In this document: piece after piece, positions 1 through 5,764 of the stretch
How positions within the stretch are numbered: the stretch's first letter is position 1
Layout of the letters: each line of letters starts with the position of its first letter
Assembly: GCA_005888465.1 (NCBI GenBank)
Contig: VAYJ01000199.1
Location: 1-8,071 of the forward strand
DNA: 8,071 bases
Source: Actinomycetota bacterium
GTDB taxonomy: Bacteria > Actinomycetota > UBA4738
Direction of reading: 5' to 3'
Translations under genes and position numbers: made by a program
Notes under the pieces: generated by a model
Told to the model about the DNA's origin: nothing
The model's input: the letters and a program-made list of their open reading frames with translations, nothing else
The model's database searches: none

Positions 1-169
1 CCAGGGGTGCCTCGGCGCTTCCGGTCCCGACGCTCAGCGCGACGTCCGCGGCCAGAGAGCCGATGCTCTTCAGCCGCGACACCTTCCGCCCCTCCATCGA
101 GACCTCGAACCGACTCCGGGCTGGCACCCGCCAGCCTTCGCTGAGGCTAGGCCCGCTCTCATCACTCAC
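1..169 (-). CDS. Partial CDS, 5' end only, unknown function
   Basis: The first 56 codons of a gene run off the left edge of the window. The start is a GTG at 169-167, preceded by a good Shine-Dalgarno (AGAGGGA, 7-nt spacer), which lies inside the end of the upstream gene. The frame is open to position 1 and has coding-like composition. The peptide begins VSDESGPSLSEGWRVPARSR and continues FEVSMEGRKVSRLKSIGSLA. It reads as a short disordered lead followed by a beta-strand pattern (FEVSMEG) and then a Ser/Ala/Gly-rich stretch. There is no signal peptide or membrane segment. The GTGAGTGA overlap with the Cys/His-rich gene implies translational coupling and a shared transcript. I do not recognise the family from this fragment. 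Confidence 0.7.
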   Translation of the reverse strand, partial: MSDESGPSLSEGWRVPARSRFEVSMEGRKVSRLKSIGSLAADVALSVGTGSAEAPL

Positions 170-455
170 GAGGCTGTCCCTCTGGTGCCTCAACGCGAAA
201 CCCAAACCGCCCCCGGAAGTCCTCGAAGCACTCTCGGCAGATCCAGTGATAGTTGTCGTCGGTCACGAAGCCCTCCAGCTTCGAGTTCGGATCGTCTTCG
301 AACACATGATCGCAAAAGTGAACCCAGCAGAACTCACAGTGGTCGTGATCCCACCCCCCGACGTAAGGCCACCACGTCTCCCATCGCAAGTGGGCTCCCT
401 GCAGGCAGCGATCCTGCGCCTGTAGTCGCCAGTCGTCGTCTGCCATCGCTGACAT
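162..455 (-). CDS. Small Cys/His-rich putative zinc-binding protein, 97 aa
   Basis: This is a compact soluble protein with two paired metal-ligand clusters. WDHDHCEFCWVHFC gives His37, His39, Cys40, Cys43 and Cys48; YHWICRECFEDFRGRFGF gives Cys73 and Cys76. The pair of CxxC knuckles separated by about 30 residues, with conserved-looking aromatic residues around them, fits a treble-clef or zinc-ribbon-like fold. The 'DHDHCEFC...WICxxCFEDF' signature resembles a widespread uncharacterised bacterial family of about 80-100 residues; that is recollection, not a search. A second in-frame ATG at 446 (MADDDWRL...) is an equally plausible start, and no strong Shine-Dalgarno decides between them. The stop overlaps the GTG of the next gene, so the two are probably co-expressed. 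Metal binding is inferred and the role is unknown. Confidence 0.8.
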   Translation of the reverse strand: MSAMADDDWRLQAQDRCLQGAHLRWETWWPYVGGWDHDHCEFCWVHFCDHVFEDDPNSKLEGFVTDDNYHWICRECFEDFRGRFGFRVEAPEGQPRE

Positions 456-523
456 TCTCGGCGGTGCTGAGCGCGAGCCTTACCTCGGGTCATCGCGGCA
501 TTCTCCCTGGTCGTTGGCAGCGT

Positions 524-556
524 CGAACCCGGGACGCGAGCATGCGCACCGTCCAC
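524..556. repeat. 33-nt imperfect direct repeat, copy B
   Basis: On the plus strand this reads CGAACCCGGGA (11 nt), 10 variable bases, then CGCACCGTCCAC (12 nt). The same outer blocks with the same 10-nt spacing occur at 1049-1081, with 5 of 10 identical bases in the core (28/33 overall). The copy lies just downstream of the stop of the minus-strand gene ending at 571. It overlaps one arm of a small hairpin (554-568). Confidence 0.7.
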
Positions 557-568
557 CCGGAGTGGGTG
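554..568 (-). terminator. Possible hairpin terminator after the gene ending at 571
   Basis: Three bases past the TAG stop (573-571) the minus strand forms CACCC-ACTCC-GGGTG, a 5-bp GC-rich stem. There is no U tract. A second small inverted repeat, GCGTC...GACGC, lies at 520-537. Either could aid termination or stabilise the RNA end. The support is structural only. Confidence 0.25.
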
Positions 569-570
569 TC

Positions 571-971
571 CTATGGGCCGCACCTCGGCTCGCACGCACC
601 GCCTGACGCGATCGACTCCATCTGAGCCCAGAGCGTGTCGATCGCGGCGGGCCTGCGGCAAGGGCCATAGCTGATCTGCCGCCCGCTGACGAGCTGGATG
701 ATCAGGTCGCCACCGCCTGAGCAACTAAACCTCTGCCAGAGGGGATGCGGAAGCGGAATGGGAATAGAGTCTCGGATCGCGTCCATTGGATGCCGGGGGT
801 CGGTTGGGCCGAATCCAAGGACCGGACCCTCAGGAGGACGGGCTGAATGCTCACGCTGACGATGTCTGAAGGATTGATTTGAATGGGCGCGTGCATCCGC
901 ACGATGACGTACGTGCCCGCTCCGGCAGTGAGGATCACGATCGACGCGACGACCAATGCTTTCTTCCTCAT
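571..971 (-). pseudogene. Small membrane-anchored protein interrupted by a frame slip
   Basis: Two reading frames together make one plausible protein of about 134 residues. The first frame (971-840) gives MRKKALVVASIVILTAGAGT then YVIVRMHAPIQINPSDIVSV and SIQP: a basic N-terminus, one membrane segment (about residues 5-25) and a short extracytoplasmic strand. It then degrades into unlikely sequence and stops at 702. In the -1 frame the 3' part continues as EGPVLGFGPTDPRHPMDAIR and ends with CSGGGDLIIQLVSGRQISYG, PCRRPAAIDTLW and CEPRCGP, stopping at 571. That C-terminus has the four cysteines and ordered strand pattern of a real secreted domain. One extra C in the CCC run at 842-840 restores a single frame. 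It is either a true pseudogene or a sequence error. It lies 156 bases after the propeller gene on the same strand and is probably part of that operon. I do not recognise the family; the C-terminal domain is probably outside the membrane. Confidence 0.65.
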
Positions 972-1048
972 CGCCCCACCCTGCCCCTCGTTTCAGTTCT
1001 ACGATGATCGGGCGGTCGCCGGGTTCTACCTCCACGCGCAAAGCCCGC

Positions 1049-1081
1049 CGAACCCGGGAGGGGTGCGTCCGCACCGTCCAC
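1049..1081. repeat. 33-nt imperfect direct repeat, copy A
   Basis: This is the partner of the repeat at 524-556: an identical 11-nt block and 12-nt block around a diverged 10-nt core. It lies in the gap after the propeller gene stop (1128), about 80 bases upstream of the ATG at 971. The two copies are exactly 525 nt apart, so they bracket the small membrane gene. Both copies read W-T-V-R-x-x-x-S-R-V-R-R in the same minus-strand frame, so a coding origin is possible. Confidence 0.7.
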
Positions 1082-1127
1082 GATCAGGGTCGATCCTTCC
1101 GCAACCGCTCGATGTCCTGGAACTACC

Positions 1128-2982
1128 CTAGCCAGCGAACCATGCCCACGAGCCGAGCTTGAATGAACCGGCCAGGTCGTACGCGAGCGATGCAGCGCCA
1201 CCGCTGGCCGGAACGGTCCAGACTTGGTCGTTCCCCCTGATGAACGCGATGACGGTGCCATCGGCGGACCAGATCGGAGCTCCGTCTGCCTCTTGCGTCA
1301 ATTGTCGAAGCCCGGATCCATCGGCACGCATCGTGTACACGCCGCTGTCGGCTGGGCCTTGTGGCGCGAACGTGATCCGCGTGCCGTCGGGCGACCAGCT
1401 CAAGCCAGACATGATCCCGTTGAACCGGTAGATGAGCCTCGGCGAGCCGCCCACATCCACGATGTAGATACCCGGTTGGCCGCCCCCGCCGTCACAGTCG
1501 CGGCCGAAGGCCAGGGTGGTTCCGTTTGGCGCCCATGCCGACGGGAGATCTGAACAGGTGTTCCCCGACCACGTCACCTGCTGAAGGCCTGACCCATCGG
1601 AGCGAATGGTGTAGAGGTCTCCGGGTCCCGTGGCGAACGCTACTTGATCCCCAGTGGCCGACCAACTTGGATTCATGGGATCGCCGAGTCCCGTCACCAC
1701 CCTTGAAGCGCCCGTCTTGCTGTCCACGACAAGAAGTTGGCCCTGGCCCTCAGAGATGCCACGGCCCACGATGAGGTGCGAACCGTCCGGAGACCAAGCG
1801 ATTCCGGTCTCACCCTCTCGCGTCGTCCCCGGGATGGCCTTGGGAGCGTTGGCTCCGGTCATGAGGAAGATCGCGTTCTTCTGCGAAACCTCATCGAACC
1901 CCGCGATCGCCACCGTTCCGGCCAACCCGGTTGGGGTGGGCGTGGGTGATGACGTGGCCGAGCCTAGGGACCTGGTCCAATCGAACCCTGACACCTGAAG
2001 GCTGTCGGTCGCGGCGAATCGCCCGACGACCTTGCCTGTGGTCGGTTCGATGAAAAGAATCCCGCCCGACTGGACGACTCCCAACACGCTGCCATCCGGA
2101 GCCCACGCAGCTGCTCGGGCATTCCCGAGCAATAGCCGCTCACCTGTTCCGTCCGGAGCCATCGTCCGGACCGAGGAGATGCGCTTGACAGGGTCCCATA
2201 GGGTCAGCGCGATCGTGCCTCCATCTGGTGACCACAAGACGTTGCCCTCTTCGTTCCAAATCTTCGTAGGAGTGCTGCCATCGAGCCGGCCCGTGTACAC
2301 ACCTGACGTGGCCGGCTCCGTGGTGCCTGCTCCGTCAACACAGTCACGAACAAATACGAGCTGGGTTCCGTCGGGCGCCCAGGCGACGCCGTAGTCGCTG
2401 CATTGCAGGCCAGGGAACGTCACCTGCCGCAGACCTGACCCATCGGGGTGGATGACGTAGATCCGATCGTGCTGGGTGTGAAAGGCGATGAGATCGCCGC
2501 GTGGGGACCAGGCTGCCTGGAATGGGACGTCGAAGGTCGTCACGAGGGACTCGTGCCCGTTCCTCGTGTCGATCGTGATGAGCTCGCCGGTCGGGTACTC
2601 GGACGTAACGCGAGTCGCTGCGATGTGAAAACCGTCGGGCGACCAGGAGCCGATGTCCGCCTGGTTGTTGAGCTGGCGGATCCGGCCGTCCTGAGTGACG
2701 ACGTACAAATGATGGCCCTGGTTTGTTCCGACCGGTCGGCCGGTCACGATCAGCGTTCCGCGAAAGACGAAGGGCGCGGTGAGTCCGGGCGAGGGTGAAA
2801 CCGTTGGGTGGTGACCTTTGACCCGACCGACCCGGGAGAGCGACCACCACGCGCCGACGCCGCCCACCGCGAAGACGGCGAACGCCAGGAGCGCCGCCAG
2901 CACGCGACCGCGGCTTCTTGAGGGGACCGGCCGTTGACGCTCGGCGTGTTCTGCCGAGCTCGTCGCGCCACCGCTCAGGCAT
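1128..2982 (-). CDS. Membrane-anchored tandem TolB/PD40-type beta-propeller protein (probable sigma partner)
   Basis: This gives a protein of about 617 residues if one frame slip near 2922-2925 is corrected. The ATG at 2982 overlaps the sigma stop (ATGCCTGA) and begins MPERWRDELGRTRRASTAGP, a charged cytoplasmic start. The long open frame then carries the membrane segment VLAALLAFAVFAVGGVGAWW (residues 27-46), a Pro/Ser linker and two propellers. WSPDG-type motifs have Trp at 113, 158, 201, 250 and 293, closing at FDW335, and again at 396, 440, 483, 529 and 571, closing near W611/W613. This fits two six-bladed propellers joined by a Thr/Pro linker (about 338-352). Cys194/Cys214 and Cys476/Cys496 occupy equivalent places and suggest disulfides outside the membrane. 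Without the correction, the first start in the long frame just before the membrane segment is GTG 2903 (591 aa); that frame is open upstream to 3278, but there it only shadows the sigma gene. The topology suggests surface sensing or sigma regulation, which is inference. Confidence 0.85.
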
Positions 2983-3473
2983 CGTCCTTGCTCCCTCCCG
3001 CCAAGATCGCTTGGAGTCGGCGTCGACCGCGGTACAAGTGGACCCGGGCAGCCGTACTCGAGATGCCGATCAAATGGGCGACCTCGCTCAACGGCTTGTC
3101 CGCTTCGTAATGAAGCACGATCGCGGCGCGCTGGGTCGGTGACAGCTTGCGGAGGGCCTGCACCAGGTCTCCGAGACCCTCGGGGATTGGGTCGACGGCT
3201 GCATCCGGCATGGGATGGTTCTTGGCCTGCCGTTTCATTTCCGCTCGCGCGGCGCGGAAGGCGACGCGGTAGAGCCATGGGACGGGATCGCGGATCTGTG
3301 TCCAGTGTTCGAGCGCCCGCGCGAAGGCTTCGGCCACCGCGTCATCCGCGAGGTCTCCTCGGCCACCCGTGAAGGCATAGATGGTTCGCCAAAGTACCGG
3401 GCTGGCCTCCCGGAAGACCCCCTCGATGTCCGCGTTGACCTCGATCCCCGTCTCGGCTGCGACTTGATTTCAC
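2975..3473 (-). CDS. ECF-type RNA polymerase sigma factor, 5' end disrupted
   Basis: This is a group-4 (ECF) sigma factor that would direct RNA polymerase to specific promoters. Region 2 is visible as VFREASPVLWRTIYAFTGGR, GDLADDAVAEAFARALEHW and DPVPWLYRVAFRAARAEMKR. Region 4 is LRKLSPTQRAAIVLHYEADK followed by the helix-turn-helix LSEVAHLIGISSTAARVHLY. The frame is open from 3469 to 2975, but its only canonical start is a GTG at 3337, in the middle of region 2, which would give a truncated 120-residue protein. A GTG at 3473 lies one frame away and joins if one base of the GGGG at 3449-3446 is removed, giving about 165 residues, a normal ECF length. The stop overlaps the ATG of the propeller gene, so the two are translationally coupled and probably form a sigma/regulator pair. 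The sigma identity is firm; whether the gene is intact is not. Confidence 0.82.
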
Positions 3474-3478
3474 ACCCT

Positions 3479-3508
3479 AATAGAGCGGATAGCTAAGCCA
3501 AATGTGAA
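3479..3508 (-). promoter_or_regulatory. Possible promoter for the sigma/propeller operon
   Basis: In a locally AT-richer stretch the minus strand has TTCACA (3508-3503, 5/6 to a -35 TTGACA) and, 18 nt later, TCTATT (3484-3479, 4/6 to a -10 TATAAT). The predicted start of transcription would fall near the GTG at 3473, suggesting a very short or absent leader. The support is consensus matching only. Confidence 0.3.
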
Positions 3509-3563
3509 CGGCCGAGGTGCCCATCCTTGGGGAGTCCTGCCCGATCACAAGCCTCACGCGGCT

Positions 3564-3579
3564 CCAGGCCGTGGCCCGG
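3564..3579 (-). terminator. Possible hairpin downstream of the gene ending at 3602
   Basis: The minus strand reads CCGGGCCACGGCCTGG. Allowing one G-U pair, this folds to a 6-bp GC-rich stem with a 4-nt loop, starting 22 nt past the TAG at 3604-3602. No U tract follows. It could separate the upstream secreted-protein gene from the sigma operon. Confidence 0.2.
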
Positions 3580-3601
3580 CATCGCGTCCGGTCGAAGTGC
3601 C

Positions 3602-4123
3602 CTAGGTGCCCTCCACGACGAACACTCCTGTCGTCGCGTCGATCACGGTGCCCCATGTCGTCGCGAAGCAGCTCGGCCGCGGCAAGGGCGACACGCCGGG
3701 AGGCGGAGTGGGGAGGTAGGGCCCGTGGCTCGGGACGCAGATCCCCGTCCATTCGATCCCGTAGTAGAGCCGCCACCCCGTTCCCCAGCGGAGCGGGGTG
3801 GCGTCGGCAGAACCGAGGACGACCTGGACCGTCTTGGCATCATTCCAGCCGCCCCCGGCTCGACGCAGAGCCTCGTCGAAGGAGATGATGCTTTTCAGGC
3901 TGAAGCCGTCAACCGACTTGAAAGCGCCCGAAGTCTGACTGCCAGTGAGGATGAGGTTCGGAAGTCGGGTGGCGTGGCAGCCAGGGAACACGTCCTCGCA
4001 TGGGGTAGCGGCGGGAGGAATGGGCGTCCCAGAGCGGGAGGACAACGCCAAGGAGAGGAGAAGCGTGATGAGCGCGGCTGTGGTGAGCAAGGCGGCGATC
4101 CGCCACCGCATGCGAAGGCGCAC
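3602..4123 (-). CDS. Small secreted or membrane-anchored protein, unknown function
   Basis: A 173-residue protein begins with basic residues (RLRMRWR) and one hydrophobic segment (about residues 9-28, AALLTTAALITLLLSLAL), which is a signal anchor or signal peptide. There is no lipobox. The rest is predicted extracytoplasmic, with Cys42, Cys49, Cys129 and Cys152, an even number that would allow two disulfides. The C-terminus, WGTVIDATTGVFVVEGT, ends like a PepSY-type or propeptide strand ('vIDAxTGxf'), but that resemblance is weak. I chose the GTG at 4123 because GGGAGGAG lies 6 nt upstream of it; the GTG at 4129, two codons earlier, directly abuts that Shine-Dalgarno. The gene is first in the minus-strand run and about 130 bases from the sigma gene, so it may or may not be co-transcribed. 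Confidence 0.75.
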   Translation of the reverse strand: MRLRMRWRIAALLTTAALITLLLSLALSSRSGTPIPPAATPCEDVFPGCHATRLPNLILTGSQTSGAFKSVDGFSLKSIISFDEALRRAGGGWNDAKTVQVVLGSADATPLRWGTGWRLYYGIEWTGICVPSHGPYLPTPPPGVSPLPRPSCFATTWGTVIDATTGVFVVEGT

Positions 4124-4459
4124 GGCCACCTCCTCCCTGGCTCGATGGGTGATCGAGCTGCTCAGGCCATCATTGTGCCGCTGGCGGGGAGACGCGGCTA
4201 CGCTCCAAGTCTAGAAAGATGAAGGGAGCCGACGGATTGCCTCCCAGTGCTTTCTGGCGAGCTCACATGAACGATATGAGGCAGGCTCGACTTCATGAAG
4301 CGTATGGATAGGACCAAGGCTACGTGAGCGTCCCGCACCATTGGCAATCGCGCCTGGAGTCCGGAACCTCGGGCGGGCAGGCGTCACGTTTCAATGCCCC
4401 TCTCTCCTATCCCGTCAAAGGGGGTGGTGCGTGTCGGCGCTGACCCCCCGCATCCAGGG
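4124..4459. other. Intergenic region between divergent genes, no gene seen
   Basis: About 336 bases separate the divergent starts at 4123 and 4460, with a visibly lower GC content than the flanks. The region holds an inverted repeat (CTCGAT, 5 nt, ATCGAG; 4141-4157) and a perfect 10-bp palindrome, CTTCATGAAG, at 4291-4300. A 30-codon open frame (4220-4312, beginning MKGADGLPPSAFW) has no Shine-Dalgarno and unconvincing composition. The space is most likely promoter and operator DNA for both directions. I could not assign a convincing -35/-10 pair. Confidence 0.5.
4291..4300. promoter_or_regulatory. Perfect 10-bp palindrome, candidate operator
   Basis: CTTCATGAAG is self-complementary and lies 160 bases before the hydrolase start in the divergent intergenic region. 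A symmetric site in this position could bind a dimeric repressor, but no regulator gene is adjacent and one 10-bp palindrome can occur by chance. Confidence 0.25.
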
Positions 4460-5131
4460 ATGGACATCATCCTGATCCCTGGGTTCTGGCTCGACGCCTC
4501 GTCTTGGGACGAGGTCGCGCCGTCGCTCGAACGGGCCGGCCATCGGGTCCGTGCGCTCACGCTGCCCGGCCTCGAGTCGAAGGACGCGGATCGGCGCGCC
4601 GTCGTCTCGGTGGTCGATGAGATCGAAGGCCCGGTCGTGCTCGTGGGACACTCGGGCGGCGGCGGCATCGCGCATGCAGTGGTCGACGCGCGTCCCGATC
4701 GGGTCGCCCGGGTCGTCTACGTCGATTCGGGGCCACTCGGTGACGGTGGGGCGATCAACGACGAGATGACCGTGGAGAACGGCGAGATCCCGCTCGACCT
4801 GTCGGAGTTCCCTCCGGAGGAGCTGCGCGACATGGACGACGAGCTGCTCGCGTCGTTCCGCGCGTGGGCGATCCCGCAACCTGCTGGGGTCGCGACCGAT
4901 CGGCAGGAGTTGCACGACGAGCGACGCTACGATGTGCCGGCCACGGTGATCACGTGCGCGTTCCCGAGCGAACAGCTGAAGACGTGGATCGCGCAAGGGG
5001 CCCCCTTCGTGGCGGAGCTCGCGGCGCTCCGCGAGGTCGAGTTCGTGGACCTGCCGACCGGCCACTGGCCGCAGTTCACCAAGCCGAAGGAGCTGGCACA
5101 GGCGATCCTGGTCGCGATCGATCGGACCTGA
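4460..5131 (+). CDS. Alpha/beta hydrolase
   Basis: This is a cytoplasmic alpha/beta-hydrolase-fold enzyme, 223 residues from the ATG at 4460. The first strand and oxyanion-hole region is IILIPGFWLDASSW. The nucleophile elbow is VLVGHSGGGG, with Ser65 as the likely catalytic serine. The catalytic histidine is probably His202 in LPTGHWPQF. The acid residue is not obvious from sequence alone. Starting at 4460 puts the protein directly on its first core strand, as is usual. Upstream in-frame alternatives are ATG 4394 and GTG 4424/4427, the latter next to AAAGGGG. The segment between the LPGLES strand end and VVLVGHS (about 20 residues) looks short for the helix normally found there. Substrate is unknown: an esterase or other ester/amide hydrolase is likely. 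It lies 48 bases before the sigma gene on the same strand; a shared role is not evident. Confidence 0.88.
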   Translation: MDIILIPGFWLDASSWDEVAPSLERAGHRVRALTLPGLESKDADRRAVVSVVDEIEGPVVLVGHSGGGGIAHAVVDARPDRVARVVYVDSGPLGDGGAINDEMTVENGEIPLDLSEFPPEELRDMDDELLASFRAWAIPQPAGVATDRQELHDERRYDVPATVITCAFPSEQLKTWIAQGAPFVAELAALREVEFVDLPTGHWPQFTKPKELAQAILVAIDRT

Positions 5132-5179
5132 ACCCGGCACGGCCCAAGGTGAACCGGTTCGCTGCCGATATCTGCCAGT

Positions 5180-5755
5180 GTGACGCTGGGGGATCAGTTC
5201 GGGTCCGTCCTTGATGCTGCCCGCTCGGGCGCCGAGTGGGCCTTGACCGCCCTCTACCGCGACCTGCACGCCGATCTCCTTCGCTACCTGCGGAGCCAGG
5301 AGCCGAACGAGGCCGAGGACCTCGAGTCCCAGACGTGGCTCGACGCCGCGGGGGGCCTTGCCTCGTTCGACGGTGCCGAGGTCGACCTCCGGCGCTGGAT
5401 GTTCACGATCGCGCGTCGGCGGCTGATCGACCTCCGGCGCCAGCAGATGCGCCGCCGGACCGACCCGGTCGCCCCCGACGAGCTGCCGTCCAAGCCTGCG
5501 GGCGACGACGTCGAGGCCGAGGCGCTCACCCGGATCTCGACCGAGGAGGCGCTCGCGATGATCGCGGCTCTCCCACCGGAGCAGGCGGAGGTCGTCCTCC
5601 TGCGGGTGCTCGGCGGCTTCAGCGCCGCCGAGGTCGGGGCCATGACCGGCCGACGGCCCGGGACGGTCCGGGTCGTTCAGCACCGGGCGCTCGCCCGTCT
5701 GGCCCGTGACCTGGCCAAAAGGCGGGTAACGGAGCACCCCATTCAGGCGATGTAG
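5180..5755 (+). CDS. ECF-type RNA polymerase sigma factor
   Basis: A 191-residue group-4 sigma factor. Region 2 covers about residues 24-88: ALYRDLHADLLRYLRSQEPN, then AEDLESQTWLDAA (2.2-like core-binding helix) and LRRWMFTIARRRLIDLRRQQ (2.4-like, basic). A Pro/Asp/Glu-rich linker follows, then region 4 at about 123-184: ALAMIAALPPEQAEVVLLRV with the helix-turn-helix FSAAEVGAMTGRRPGTVRVV. GTG 5180 is the first usable start after the in-frame stop at 5150; the overlapping GTG at 5178 is followed at once by TGA. No clear Shine-Dalgarno precedes it. The next gene starts 9 bases after the stop and encodes a membrane protein, the usual arrangement for an ECF sigma and its anti-sigma or target. There is no extra C-terminal domain. 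Its promoters cannot be deduced here. Confidence 0.92.
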   Translation: MTLGDQFGSVLDAARSGAEWALTALYRDLHADLLRYLRSQEPNEAEDLESQTWLDAAGGLASFDGAEVDLRRWMFTIARRRLIDLRRQQMRRRTDPVAPDELPSKPAGDDVEAEALTRISTEEALAMIAALPPEQAEVVLLRVLGGFSAAEVGAMTGRRPGTVRVVQHRALARLARDLAKRRVTEHPIQAM

Positions 5756-5764
5756 CAGTCGAAT

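Noticed and set aside
518..560. tRNA-like GGGTTCGA T-loop motif on the minus strand
   Set aside because: The flanking bases do not form a T-arm, acceptor stem or anticodon arm; the match is part of the direct repeat instead.
524..1081. Integron cassette sites (attC) between the small minus-strand genes
   Set aside because: The repeated sequence follows the gene stops as cassette sites would, but no RYYYAAC...GTTRRRY pairing was found and no integrase gene is present.
968..1261. Small minus-strand frame ending with an ATGA overlap onto the gene starting at 971
   Set aside because: Its first half is a shadow of the propeller C-terminus and its composition is Arg/Gly-rich without structure.
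3128..3278. N-terminal extension of the propeller frame back to 3278
   Set aside because: The translation there is Arg/Pro/Gly-rich and lies antiphase to the sigma region 4 coding sequence; the coupled ATG at 2982 is a better start.
4220..4312. Thirty-codon open frame in the intergenic region
   Set aside because: It has no ribosome binding site, weak coding composition and no recognisable motif.
4363..4385. GGAAC...CGTC, an ECF-type promoter before the hydrolase
   Set aside because: The spacer between the two boxes is only 14 nt, short for ECF promoters, and both boxes are common by chance in this composition.
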